The translations under genes and the position numbers were made by a program. From Kribbella sp. NBC_01245 (lineage in GTDB: Bacteria > Actinomycetota > Actinomycetes > Propionibacteriales > Kribbellaceae), in contig NZ_CP108487.1 of assembly GCF_036226525.1 (NCBI RefSeq), forward strand, positions 6,882,001 to 6,946,000: 64,000 nt of DNA, given 5' to 3'. Below the pieces are notes generated by a model that ran no database searches, had not been told where the DNA came from, and was given only the letters and a program-made list of their open reading frames with translations. This document shows, piece by piece, positions 22,602 through 31,384 of the stretch. Within the stretch, counting starts at the first letter, position 1. Each line of letters begins with the position of its first letter.

Positions 22602-24092
22602 GTGAAGAGATCCGCCGCCCTGTTCGCCCTGGCCACCCTGACTGCCGCCACCATCGCGGTCCCAACCAGCTGGTCCAGCCCAGCCGCGAAGACCCCGAAG
22701 GTGGTGGTGATCGGCATCGACGGCGCCATGTTGTCGAAGATCCAGGCCTTCGACACCCCTGCCCTGAAAGGTCTGATCGCGTCCGGCCAGGCAACCCGGA
22801 CCAGTCTCTACGCCCAACCATTCGCACCGACGCTGTCCGGCCCCGGCTGGGCGACGAACGCGACCGGGGTCTGGCCGGACAAGCACAAGGTGAAGAGCAA
22901 CAGCTGGGGTACGTCGACCGACCTGTCCCGCTATCCCGACTTCCTCACCCGGCTGGAACGCGCCAAACCCGCGCTCTCGACGTACGCCATCGCGGACTGG
23001 ACGCCGTTGACCACGAACAGCGCGGGTCAGGCGATCTTCTCCGACGAGGTCCAGCGCAAGGTCACGCTCGACGGTGACGCCCTCGGCTGGGCGCAGGCCG
23101 ACGCGCGGATCGGTGCCGAGGCCGCCGCCTATCTCAAGGACACCGGCCCGGACGCGTCGTTCGTGTACTTCGGTGATGTCGATATCGCCGGGCACAGCTG
23201 TGGCGCGGCCGGTGCCTGCTACCGGAAGGCGCTCGAGCAGACCGACCGGCACATCGGCGGACTGCTCGCGGCGGTCAAGGCGCGGCCGACGTACGCCGAC
23301 GAGGAGTGGACGTTCCTGGTCACCTCGGACCACGGCCATACCGACGCGGGCGGGCATGGCGGCAATACGCCGGCCGAGCGCGCGTCGTACGTCATCAGCA
23401 GCGCGAAGGCCGTCGGGGGAGCGGTCAAGAACGTCGACATCGCGCCGACCGTGCTCGCGAAGTTCGGCATCACGGCCGCTGAGCTGGATGGCCGGCCGAT
23501 CGGTACGGCGTCCAGCGATCCGTTCGACGCCGTTACGCTTCAGCCGCGCGTTGACGAGACCGGCATCCCGGCGGACGTGCTCGGCTGGTCCCAGACGACG
23601 CCGGCCGGTTGGGGTATCGACAACTCCGCGATGGGCACGGGCGGCATGCGCGAATGGCGTGGCTGGTCCTTCACCACGGACGACTTCTGGACCCGAACGC
23701 ATGCCGGTCAACAGCGCGAGAGCAACGTCCGGGCGCGCGGGGTCTTCGCTGTCGCCGACTCCGACGAGTGGTCCGACAAGACCCGAACCGGCTTCTTCAA
23801 CAGCAAATTGACCTCACCGGCGTACGACGTCCAGGGTGCGGGCAAGGCCGTGATCAGCTCGCACTACCTGAAGAGCGGCAACGAGAAGGCCTCGGTCCTG
23901 GTCTCGTTCGACGGCGGTGCCGCCCAGACGGTGCTGACGTACGGCGGTGACGTGATCGCGAAGTCCGAGCGGCTCGAGGTGGCCGTGCCGTCGGGCGCGA
24001 GCCGGATGACGGTCTCGTGGACTCTGACCAATGGCGACAACGACTGGTACTGGGCCGTCGACGGTCCCCAGGTGACGAAACTGGCCAGCTGA
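22602..24092 (+). CDS. Secreted alkaline-phosphatase-superfamily phosphodiesterase
   Basis: A 496-residue exported enzyme of the nucleotide pyrophosphatase/phosphodiesterase type. Signal peptide at residues 1-28 (VKRSAALFALATLTAATIAV). Metal ligands of the fold: VVVIGIDGA (Asp), the nucleophile Thr in PFAPTLSGPGWATNATG, DVDIAGHSCG (Asp and His), TSDHGHTDAGGHGG (Asp, His, His). A C-terminal beta-sandwich of about 130 residues starts near EWRGWSFTT. It probably releases phosphate or nucleotides from extracellular diesters. GTG 22602 has GAGGAG upstream. It splits nuoH from nuoI. Confidence 0.88.
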   Translation: MKRSAALFALATLTAATIAVPTSWSSPAAKTPKVVVIGIDGAMLSKIQAFDTPALKGLIASGQATRTSLYAQPFAPTLSGPGWATNATGVWPDKHKVKSNSWGTSTDLSRYPDFLTRLERAKPALSTYAIADWTPLTTNSAGQAIFSDEVQRKVTLDGDALGWAQADARIGAEAAAYLKDTGPDASFVYFGDVDIAGHSCGAAGACYRKALEQTDRHIGGLLAAVKARPTYADEEWTFLVTSDHGHTDAGGHGGNTPAERASYVISSAKAVGGAVKNVDIAPTVLAKFGITAAELDGRPIGTASSDPFDAVTLQPRVDETGIPADVLGWSQTTPAGWGIDNSAMGTGGMREWRGWSFTTDDFWTRTHAGQQRESNVRARGVFAVADSDEWSDKTRTGFFNSKLTSPAYDVQGAGKAVISSHYLKSGNEKASVLVSFDGGAAQTVLTYGGDVIAKSERLEVAVPSGASRMTVSWTLTNGDNDWYWAVDGPQVTKLAS

Positions 24093-24097
24093 ACAGA

Positions 24098-24137
24098 GGG
24101 TCAACAGCCCTGATCGCCGCATCGGGGCTGTTGACCC
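24098..24137 (+). terminator. Hairpin after the phosphodiesterase gene
   Basis: A 17-bp stem GGGTCAACAGCCCTGAT / ATCGGGGCTGTTGACCC (one G-T pair) with a 6-nt loop, 5 bp after the stop codon. There is no T-run; in GC-rich actinobacteria such stems still terminate. It separates this gene from nuoI. Confidence 0.7.
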
Positions 24138-24178
24138 ACTAGTGTCATGTTTCAGATAGCGATGACGGAGGAGGAGGC

Positions 24179-24646
24179 GTGGCTGTACCAGGTAAGGGAC
24201 TGATCGACGGCCTCAAGGTGACGGCGAAGACGCTCGCCCGCCGTTCCGTCACCGAGCAGTATCCGGACGTCCAGCCCGAGCTGCCGCCGCGGACGCGGGG
24301 CGTGATCGCGCTGATGGAGGAGAACTGCACCTCCTGCATGCTGTGCGCGCGGGAGTGCCCGAGCTGGTGCATCTACATCGACTCGCACACCGAGACCGCG
24401 CCGTCGGTCGGTGAGCAGGCCCGCGAGCGCAGCCGGAACGTGCTGGACCGGTTCGCGATCGACTTCTCGCTCTGCATGTACTGCGGCATCTGTATCGAGG
24501 CCTGCCCGTTCGACGCGCTGTTCTGGTCACCCGAGTTCGAGTACGCCGAGACCGACCTGCGCAACCTCACCCACGAGAAGGACCGGCTGCGCGACTGGAT
24601 GTGGACCGTGCCCGCGCCCCAGCCCATCGACGGGGGCGAGGCGTGA
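24179..24646 (+). CDS. nuoI: NADH-quinone oxidoreductase subunit I (ferredoxin-type)
   Basis: A 155-residue subunit with two 4Fe-4S motifs, CTSCMLCARECP and CMYCGICIEACP, carrying clusters N6a and N6b that pass electrons to N2 in NuoB. In a complex without NuoEFG this is the most exposed electron entry point, where ferredoxin could dock (inference from archaeal and cyanobacterial-type complexes). The GTG 24179 start has GGAGGAGGAGG directly upstream, a very strong ribosome site. It starts the unbroken six-gene run nuoIJKLMN. Confidence 0.95.
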   Translation: MAVPGKGLIDGLKVTAKTLARRSVTEQYPDVQPELPPRTRGVIALMEENCTSCMLCARECPSWCIYIDSHTETAPSVGEQARERSRNVLDRFAIDFSLCMYCGICIEACPFDALFWSPEFEYAETDLRNLTHEKDRLRDWMWTVPAPQPIDGGEA

Positions 24647-25167
24647 CCACGGTGCTCTTCGCCATCGCGGCGCTGCTGACGTTGTTCGCCGCGGTCATGG
24701 TGGTCAGCTCGCGCCGGATCGTGCATGCCGCGCTCTGGCTGGTGGTCGCCCTCGGCGGCGTGGCCGGTTGTTTCGGTGCGTTGCGGGCCGAGTTCGTCGC
24801 GCTGGTCCAGATTCTGGTTTATGTCGGCGCCATCGTCGTACTGGTGCTGTTCGCGCTGATGCTGACCAAGGCGCCGACCAATCCGCTGCCCGGTATCACC
24901 AGCGGCCGCAGCCCCTTCGCCGCCGTGGTCTCGACCGGGTTGGCGATCGTGCTCGGCGCCGGTGTCGTGTTCGCGTTCGGCGGCGAGCGGATCCAGACGG
25001 TGCCGGAGGGCTCGGCGAAGGCCATCGGCACGGCCGTCTTCCAAACCTGGGTGCTGCCCTTCGAAGTCCTGTCGGTGCTACTGCTCGCGGCCCTGGTCGG
25101 CGCGATCGTGCTCTCCCAACGGCCCGGCCGCACAACTGCAGCGTCAGACCAGGAGGAGCAGGACTGA
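24643..25167 (+). CDS. nuoJ: NADH-quinone oxidoreductase subunit J
   Basis: A 174-residue, five-helix membrane subunit. The third helix has the family's flexible VQILVYVGAIVVLVLFALML segment, involved in conformational coupling. GTG 24643 overlaps the nuoI stop as GTGA. It is followed by nuoK with an overlapping TGATG. Confidence 0.93.
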   Translation: MTTVLFAIAALLTLFAAVMVVSSRRIVHAALWLVVALGGVAGCFGALRAEFVALVQILVYVGAIVVLVLFALMLTKAPTNPLPGITSGRSPFAAVVSTGLAIVLGAGVVFAFGGERIQTVPEGSAKAIGTAVFQTWVLPFEVLSVLLLAALVGAIVLSQRPGRTTAASDQEEQD

Positions 25168-25481
25168 TGCCGTTGATCCTCCCGCTGTTGGTGGCGGTCG
25201 TCCTGTTCTGCCTCGGGGTGTACGGCGTGCTCGCGCGACGTAACGCGATCACCATGCTGATGGCGTTCGAGCTGATGCTGAACGCGGTCAACATCAACCT
25301 GGTTGCCTTCGACGCCTGGCACCTCGACGGCCTGGCCACCGGTCAGACGCTCGCCGTTTTCGTCATCACCATCGCGGCAGCGGAGATCGGCCTGGGCCTG
25401 GCGATCATCCTGCTGCTCTTCCGCGGCCACGGGCACGTCGATGCCGACAGCGCTCGCGATCTGGTCGAGGAGGTCAGGTGA
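25167..25481 (+). CDS. nuoK: NADH-quinone oxidoreductase subunit K
   Basis: A 104-residue, three-helix subunit (MrpC-like). The two membrane Glu residues needed for proton transfer are present in MAFELMLNAVNINLVAF and AAAEIGLGLAIILL. ATG 25167 shares one base with the nuoJ stop; AGGAGGAG lies about 9 nt upstream. Confidence 0.94.
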   Translation: MPLILPLLVAVVLFCLGVYGVLARRNAITMLMAFELMLNAVNINLVAFDAWHLDGLATGQTLAVFVITIAAAEIGLGLAIILLLFRGHGHVDADSARDLVEEVR

Positions 25482-27247
25482 TCGCGACCGCCTGGCGGGT
25501 CTTCGGCATCGCCTTCTCGTTGGCCGTCATCGTCGTCGCCGCGATCCTCGCCGGCACGGAGCCCGGGCAGTACGAGTTCGCGACAGCGCTCGCCGGTGAC
25601 CAGACCATCACCTTCGCCGTCCGCACCGACGACCTCACGGCGTACATGCTGGCGGTCGTCGGAGTCGTTGCCCTCTGCATCCAGGTCTACTCGATCGGCT
25701 ACCTGCACCACGGCCCGCGCATCGCGTCGTACACCGCGCTCGTCACGCTCTTCACGGCCGCGATGGTCACCGTCGTGGTCGCCGACAGCCTGTTCCTGCT
25801 GCTGATCGGCTGGGAGGTGATGGGCGTCTGCTCGTACCTGCTGATCGGTCATTACTGGGAGCGGCGCGACGCCCGGTCCGGCGCGGTCAAGGCGTTCCTG
25901 ATGACGCGGCTCGCCGATGTCGGCTTCCTTTTCGGCATCTTCGTGCTCGGTTTCGCCGCCAAGACCTTCACCATCAGCGAGCTTCGTCCTGAGGAGATCC
26001 CGCCGAGCGCGTTGACCGCCGGCACGTTGCTGCTGCTCGTCGGCGTAGTCGGCAAGTCCGCGCAGGTGCCGCTCCAGACCTGGCTGCCCGACGCGATGCC
26101 CGGCCCGAGCCCCGTCAGCGCGCTGATCCACGCGGCCACGATGGTCGCGGCCGGCGTCTTCCTGATCGCCCGCCTGTACGACGTTTTCGCGGCGGCTCAA
26201 ACGACTTTCACCGTGCTGGCCATCGTCGCCGCGATCACGATGGTCTTCGCCGCGCTCTGCGCCTCGGCCGCGGTCGAGGTCAAACGCGTGCTCGCCTGGT
26301 CGACCGTGAGCCAGCTGGCCATCATGTTCGCCGGGCTCTCCCTGGGGTCGGAGGACGGCCGCCACGCAGCGCTTTTCCATCTGCTCACGCATGCTGCGTT
26401 CAAGGCGTTGCTCTTCCTTTGTGCGGGTGTGCTTCTGCACCAAGTCGGCAGTGCCGCGCTCGTCGTCCTTCGGCGCTACACCCGTCGCGGTGCGCTGCGA
26501 AAGGCGATGCCGGTCACGTTCGTGACGATGACGATCGGCCTCGCGGCCCTTGCCGGCGTACCGGGCTTTGCCGGGTTCTTCTCCAAGGACGCCGTCGTCG
26601 AGGCCGCCTGGCACACCGCGCGGGAAGGCTCGGCCGTTGGCTGGCTCGTGTTCGTCTCGGTCTGCGTCACCGCCGTATTGACCGCCTTCTATTGCGTACG
26701 CCTTTGGTTGTGGGTGTTCTTCCGGACGCCCGCCCTCGCCGGTGCGCTTGGCGCCTTCGAGGACGAGGAGGCGATGGCCGATCTCGACGATCCCGACACG
26801 TCGGGCCTGCGGGACGGCTCGTTGCTGATGCTCGTGCCGCTCGGGGTGCTGGCCTTCGGCGCGATCGTGCTCGGGTACGTCGATGGGCTGCACCTCAACC
26901 TCGGGATAGCCCTGGTGACGATCGTGCTGGCGATCCTCGGCGCCATGCCGGCGTACTCGCTGTGGCAGCGTGGCGCCGATCCGCGGCCGGAGCTGCTGGA
27001 GCGTGAGTTCGGCGTGGACTCGTTCTACGGGAAGGCGATCGTGACGCCGGTGCGATTGCTCGCGCGACTGACCGTTATCGGAGACCAGGACGTCGTCGGT
27101 GCGTATGTGCGCGGCCTCGGTCGTACGGGCACGTTGGCCTCCCAGGGCTTCCGCCTCCTGCAGACCGGGAACGTGCAGACCTATCTGACCGGAGCCGTGG
27201 TCGGCGTGGTCGCGCTGGCGATTCTCGCGGGGGTGATCGGCTCATGA
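25478..27247 (+). CDS. nuoL: NADH-quinone oxidoreductase subunit L (proton channel)
   Basis: A 589-residue antiporter-like subunit. Pumping motifs are recognisable: GWEVMGVCSYLLIGHYW (Glu of the TM5 Glu/Lys pair), VGKSAQVPLQTWLPDAMPGP (Lys), VKRVLAWSTVSQL, LTHAAFKALLFLCAG. The C-terminal part that forms the lateral helix is shorter than in E. coli NuoL (613 residues). GTG 25478 overlaps the nuoK stop. Confidence 0.95.
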   Translation: MIATAWRVFGIAFSLAVIVVAAILAGTEPGQYEFATALAGDQTITFAVRTDDLTAYMLAVVGVVALCIQVYSIGYLHHGPRIASYTALVTLFTAAMVTVVVADSLFLLLIGWEVMGVCSYLLIGHYWERRDARSGAVKAFLMTRLADVGFLFGIFVLGFAAKTFTISELRPEEIPPSALTAGTLLLLVGVVGKSAQVPLQTWLPDAMPGPSPVSALIHAATMVAAGVFLIARLYDVFAAAQTTFTVLAIVAAITMVFAALCASAAVEVKRVLAWSTVSQLAIMFAGLSLGSEDGRHAALFHLLTHAAFKALLFLCAGVLLHQVGSAALVVLRRYTRRGALRKAMPVTFVTMTIGLAALAGVPGFAGFFSKDAVVEAAWHTAREGSAVGWLVFVSVCVTAVLTAFYCVRLWLWVFFRTPALAGALGAFEDEEAMADLDDPDTSGLRDGSLLMLVPLGVLAFGAIVLGYVDGLHLNLGIALVTIVLAILGAMPAYSLWQRGADPRPELLEREFGVDSFYGKAIVTPVRLLARLTVIGDQDVVGAYVRGLGRTGTLASQGFRLLQTGNVQTYLTGAVVGVVALAILAGVIGS

Positions 27248-28746
27248 GCACGGTATTGCTGGTCATTCTCGGCCTGCCGTTGTTGGCCGCGTTGATCCTG
27301 TGGGCGTTGCCCGTGACGATCGGCGATCGGATCGCGGCCGCCTTCGGAGCCGTGGTGTCCGGTCTGACCTTGATCGGCTCGGGGGTGCTTTGGTCCGGGA
27401 TGAGCAAGGGCGGCTCAGCGGATACCTCGCAGTTCTCTTGGTCGGAGACGAACGCGCCCTGGATCCCGCCGCTGGACGTGCGTTTCCACCTCGGCGTCGA
27501 CTCGATCTCGGTCCCGCTCATCGCGCTAACCGCTCTGCTCGTCTTCCTCTGCTGCGTCTACTCATTGCGGATCACTCCACGCGTCGGTCGGACGCGCTCG
27601 CTGATCGCGTTGCTGCTGGTGATCGAGGCCGGCGTGATCGGTACGTTCTCCGCCCTCGACCTGGTGCTGTTCTTCGTCTGCTTCGAGATCGTGCTGATCC
27701 CGATGTGGCTGGTGATCGACATCTGGGGTGACGAGCACGATCCGGCCGGACGGCGTCGCGCCGCGACCACGTTCGTGCTGATGACGGTGGCCGGTTCCGC
27801 GGTGATGCTGCTCGGGTTCCTGCTGGTCTACCGCGAGGCGGGCACGTTCGACCTGGTCTGGCTGATGGACGGCCCGATCACCGGTGGCACCGGCGTACCG
27901 CTGCTCGCGGCCGTCCTGATCGCGCTCGGTCTCGCGGTGAAGATGCCGCTCTGGCCGTTGCACATCTGGCTTCCCGACGCGCACGCGAAGGCGCCGACCG
28001 TCGGTTCGGTTCTGCTCGCGGGCGTGCTGCTGAAACTGGGCAGTTACGGCCTAATCCGGATGCTGCAGCCGATCCTCCCCGACGCGACCGCCACCATCGC
28101 GCCGTACCTGGCCGGCTTCTCGACCGTCGCGATCATCGCGGGTTCACTCGCCTGCCTCGCGCAGACCGACCTGAAACGCCTCATCGCATACTCCAGCGTC
28201 GGGCACATGGGCTTCATCGGTTTGGGCATCGCGACCATGTCGCCGAAAGGCCTGAGCGGCGCGCTGTTCGCGAATATCGCGCACGGGCTGATCACTGGCC
28301 TGCTGTTCTTCCTGGCAGGCGCGATCAAGGACCGGCACGACACCAGCGATCTGCGCACGATCGGCCGGGCGCTGTATGCCCGCTTGCCACGGATCGCCGC
28401 CCTGCTGACCTTCGCGTCGCTGGCGAGTCTGGGCCTGCCGGGACTGGCCGGCTTCTGGGGCGAGATGCTCGCGCTTTTCGGCGCCTATCAACCCGGTCCT
28501 GGTCTGGCCCGCGGGACGTTCCTGACGATGATGGTGATCGCCGGCCTCGGCACGGTCCTCACCTCCGCGTACTTCCTGCGCTTGGTGCGGAACCTCTGCC
28601 AGGGTGATCCCGCCGAATACCCGGTCACCGCCTTTGCCGTCGACGTGAGCCGGATCGAGCTGATCACCTGGGCGCCGTTGATCGCCCTGACCGTTCTGCT
28701 CGGCGTCTGGCCCGGCCTGCTCCTCGACTACTGGAACTACTCGTGA
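27244..28746 (+). CDS. nuoM: NADH-quinone oxidoreductase subunit M (proton channel)
   Basis: A 500-residue antiporter-like subunit of complex I. Conserved features are FFVCFEIVLIPMWLVI (Glu), AVKMPLWPLHIWLPDAHAKA (Lys), TDLKRLIAYSSVGHMGF and ANIAHGLITGLLFFLAG. ATG 27244 overlaps the nuoL stop as ATGA and nuoN follows in the same way. Confidence 0.95.
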   Translation: MSTVLLVILGLPLLAALILWALPVTIGDRIAAAFGAVVSGLTLIGSGVLWSGMSKGGSADTSQFSWSETNAPWIPPLDVRFHLGVDSISVPLIALTALLVFLCCVYSLRITPRVGRTRSLIALLLVIEAGVIGTFSALDLVLFFVCFEIVLIPMWLVIDIWGDEHDPAGRRRAATTFVLMTVAGSAVMLLGFLLVYREAGTFDLVWLMDGPITGGTGVPLLAAVLIALGLAVKMPLWPLHIWLPDAHAKAPTVGSVLLAGVLLKLGSYGLIRMLQPILPDATATIAPYLAGFSTVAIIAGSLACLAQTDLKRLIAYSSVGHMGFIGLGIATMSPKGLSGALFANIAHGLITGLLFFLAGAIKDRHDTSDLRTIGRALYARLPRIAALLTFASLASLGLPGLAGFWGEMLALFGAYQPGPGLARGTFLTMMVIAGLGTVLTSAYFLRLVRNLCQGDPAEYPVTAFAVDVSRIELITWAPLIALTVLLGVWPGLLLDYWNYS

Positions 28747-30197
28747 CGATCACCTGGACCGACTGGCAGGCGGCGACCGTACCGCTGGTGCTCGTGCTCG
28801 CCGCGATCGCCGTACTGCTCGTGGACGCCTTCTGGACCACTCGCGACAAGCAGCTCAAGCATGCCGTGATCAGCTTGATGGGCGTCGGCGCAGTTTTCTT
28901 TGGGCTGGCATTCACGCTGGTCAAACGCAACGACTTCCTGCCCGCGTTCTGCCGGGTCTCCGTGGAAGGGCCGGCCGAGTGCAGCCTGGTGGTCGAGCCG
29001 TTGACGGTCGGCCTCTGGGTGGTGCTGCTCGGCGGCGGCCTGGGCGTGATCAGCCTCTCGGCGTACGCGCTGCTCGACTCGGCCATTCCCGTAGGTGAGT
29101 ACCACTTCCTCCTGCTGAGTGCCCTGAGCGGTGGCATCGTGCTCGCCGGTGCGCGGGATCTCGCCACTTTGGTGATCGCGCTCGAGGTCGTTTCGCTGCC
29201 GAGCTTCGCGTTGGTCGCGCTGCGCCGGGATCGCCGCGGATCCGAGGCCGCGATGAAGGCGTTCCTGGTGTCGGTGCTGTCGACGGCCGTGATGCTCTTC
29301 GGCATCTCCTACCTGTACGGCGTGACCGGGTCGCTGTATCTCCAGACTTTGAGTTCGCGCATGCTCGACCTCGATCCGGACTTGCACCGAGTCGCGCTCG
29401 CGGCCGGGTTGTTCGTGATCGTCGGGTTCGGCTTCAAGATCGCGGCCGTCCCGTTCCACGGCTGGCTTCCCGATACGTACGTCGGTGCGCCGATCGAGGT
29501 CACCGCCTTCCTCGCCGTCGTCTCGAAGTCGGCTGGCGTCGCGGGCCTACTCGTCCTCGTCACCGGCGGCGTAGTGCCTTCAGGCTCGTCGGGCCTGCGG
29601 ACCGCGCTGGCCATCCTCGCCGCGGTCACGATGACCGTCGGGAACGTGGCCGCCCTCCGCCAGGTGGAGGCCGTACGCCTGCTCGCGTGGTCCTCGATCG
29701 GCCAAGCCGGCTTCGTGCTCGCGCCACTCGCGATCGGCGACGCGCGAACCGTGGTCGCCTACTTGGCCGCCTACGTCATCGTCACCATCGGCGCCTTCGG
29801 CATCGTCGCGGTCGTCCAGCGCCACCGTCCCGCGGGCCTCCTCACGGACTACCGCGGCATGGTCCGTACCGAGCCCGGCCTCGGCGCCAGCCTCATCCTC
29901 TTCCTGGTCGTCCTCGCGGGCCTCCCGCCGGGCCTGATGGGCCTCTTCACCAAGCTCGCCGCCTTCGGCTCGGTCATCGACGCCAACCTGATCTGGCTGG
30001 CCATCGTGATGGCGTTGAACGTCATGATCGGCCTGGCCGTCTACCTCCGCTGGGTGACCGAACTCTTCCGCCTCCCCGTCGACGACCCCTTCAACGTCAA
30101 CATCGAAAACCCAGCGGTCGCCGTCATCGGCACCTGCCTAGGCGCTACCGTCGTCCTCTCCCTCCTCCCCGCCACCCTCTTCACCCTCGCCCGCTAG
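28743..30197 (+). CDS. nuoN: NADH-quinone oxidoreductase subunit N (proton channel)
   Basis: A 484-residue antiporter-like subunit. Conserved: VIALEVVSLPSFALVAL (Glu), GFKIAAVPFHGWLPDTYVGAP (Lys), VEAVRLLAWSSIGQAGF. Last gene of the nuoIJKLMN run; the GTG start 28743 overlaps the nuoM stop. No terminator hairpin is obvious in the 33 bp before the next, convergent, gene remnant. Confidence 0.95.
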   Translation: MTITWTDWQAATVPLVLVLAAIAVLLVDAFWTTRDKQLKHAVISLMGVGAVFFGLAFTLVKRNDFLPAFCRVSVEGPAECSLVVEPLTVGLWVVLLGGGLGVISLSAYALLDSAIPVGEYHFLLLSALSGGIVLAGARDLATLVIALEVVSLPSFALVALRRDRRGSEAAMKAFLVSVLSTAVMLFGISYLYGVTGSLYLQTLSSRMLDLDPDLHRVALAAGLFVIVGFGFKIAAVPFHGWLPDTYVGAPIEVTAFLAVVSKSAGVAGLLVLVTGGVVPSGSSGLRTALAILAAVTMTVGNVAALRQVEAVRLLAWSSIGQAGFVLAPLAIGDARTVVAYLAAYVIVTIGAFGIVAVVQRHRPAGLLTDYRGMVRTEPGLGASLILFLVVLAGLPPGLMGLFTKLAAFGSVIDANLIWLAIVMALNVMIGLAVYLRWVTELFRLPVDDPFNVNIENPAVAVIGTCLGATVVLSLLPATLFTLAR

Positions 30198-30230
30198 CTC
30201 CCGCCCGCTGCCGGCGTGTCGCCTTTCCGT

Positions 30231-30461
30231 TCATCGGGCCCTTGTGACGCGGCGTGTCGCGCTTCGTCGGTCCCTTCTGACCATGGTGGCGTCGCACTCG
30301 ATCACGACGTTCGGGTAGAACACGTTGCCTCGTCCGAGCTGGACTTCGCGTCCGATCAGCAGGGAGTGCGGATCCAGTACGACGGACCCTGTCTCGGCAA
30401 GCTCGAGGACCTCGGCCACGGTGAGCCAACCGAGGGCGATGCGTTGTTCGTCGGCGATCAT
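30231..30461 (-). pseudogene. Truncated hexapeptide-repeat (left-handed beta-helix) protein
   Basis: A 76-codon frame that overlaps the N-acetyltransferase stop as ATGA. Residues 1-55 read as the start of a beta-helix acyltransferase-like protein (LLIGREVQLGRGNVFYPNVV), but after VIECDAT the frame turns into Arg-rich sequence and stops against the end of nuoN. Further hexapeptide turns are missing, so the gene seems cut off at its 3' end. A role with the upstream NAT enzyme would be lost. Confidence 0.5.
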
Positions 30462-31294
30462 GCGGTCTGCGCCAGCCAGTCTTCGTGTTGGGTGGTCGCT
30501 CGGCGCCAGAGGGTGTCGCGGTCATTGGCCGAGAGGTGGTCGAGCGGCAGGCGGAAGAGGTCCTTAAGGGTGCCGAACCAGGCAGTGGGTGTTTCGAGTA
30601 CGACGGCATCGGTGGTCGGCGTCTTGAGGGACAGACCGCGCAGGAGGTGTACGTCGTCGGGTGTGCGGATGAAGGCCGAACAGACCCGTACGAACGGTGA
30701 ATCGGGCGATGCCGACAGGTGCGCGTGCTGCTGGGCGAAGTCGGCCATGACGGCTGGTGTGTTGTCGAAGTCCATCCCGATCATGCTGCCGAGCTCGTCG
30801 TGGTCCAGCCGCCACCCGTCGGGTACGACCTCCGACGGTCGCAGTCCGAACGTGAACGGCTTCTGCTCGTACTGCCCGGGCCTAAGCGGCAGAGGCTCGT
30901 GAATCCCGTCCCCGAGCCCAGCGTCGACGAACCACGTCGTACCGGGGTCATCCGGCAGACCCGCCACCGTCAGGACTAGATGGCTGCTGTCGATCTGCGC
31001 CTTACCAGTGGCTACATGTGCTCCACCTCGGTGGCGAGTCACCTGGTAACCCAAGGCCTCTAGCAATGCCGAGAGCGCCCCATTGATCTGGAAGCAGTAG
31101 CCGCCGGTTTGGCCGGCAATGATCCGCTCGGCCGACTCCACCGGGTCTAACGGCGTACTGCCTCCCAGCTGGAACTGGACGGACTCGTACGGGACCGACT
31201 CGACGTACGCCGCGAAGAGCCGGAATAGCGCCTCGACACTGGGACTACCGGCCTGAGGTAGACCGATGCGACGGAGGAAGGCCTGGACGTCCAT
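30458..31294 (-). CDS. Arylamine N-acetyltransferase
   Basis: A 278-residue NAT that moves the acetyl group from acetyl-CoA to arylamines, hydrazines or amine-bearing natural products. The catalytic triad is present: Cys67 (TGGYCFQINGAL), His105 (SSHLVLTV) and Asp124 (WFVDAGLGDG). The N-terminal PYESVQFQLG block is typical. The frame is open far upstream antisense to the lactonase gene, but homology starts at ATG 31294. It is divergent from the lactonase-like gene 90 bp away. Confidence 0.93.
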   Translation of the reverse strand: MDVQAFLRRIGLPQAGSPSVEALFRLFAAYVESVPYESVQFQLGGSTPLDPVESAERIIAGQTGGYCFQINGALSALLEALGYQVTRHRGGAHVATGKAQIDSSHLVLTVAGLPDDPGTTWFVDAGLGDGIHEPLPLRPGQYEQKPFTFGLRPSEVVPDGWRLDHDELGSMIGMDFDNTPAVMADFAQQHAHLSASPDSPFVRVCSAFIRTPDDVHLLRGLSLKTPTTDAVVLETPTAWFGTLKDLFRLPLDHLSANDRDTLWRRATTQHEDWLAQTA

Positions 31295-31384
31295 GGCGAC
31301 GAGAGTAGGTCGTACCGGCTCAGACGTCGCCTGAATACTGAACTGCAGGTGCTGGCAGCAGCGTGGGATGGCAGGGTATGCGGC

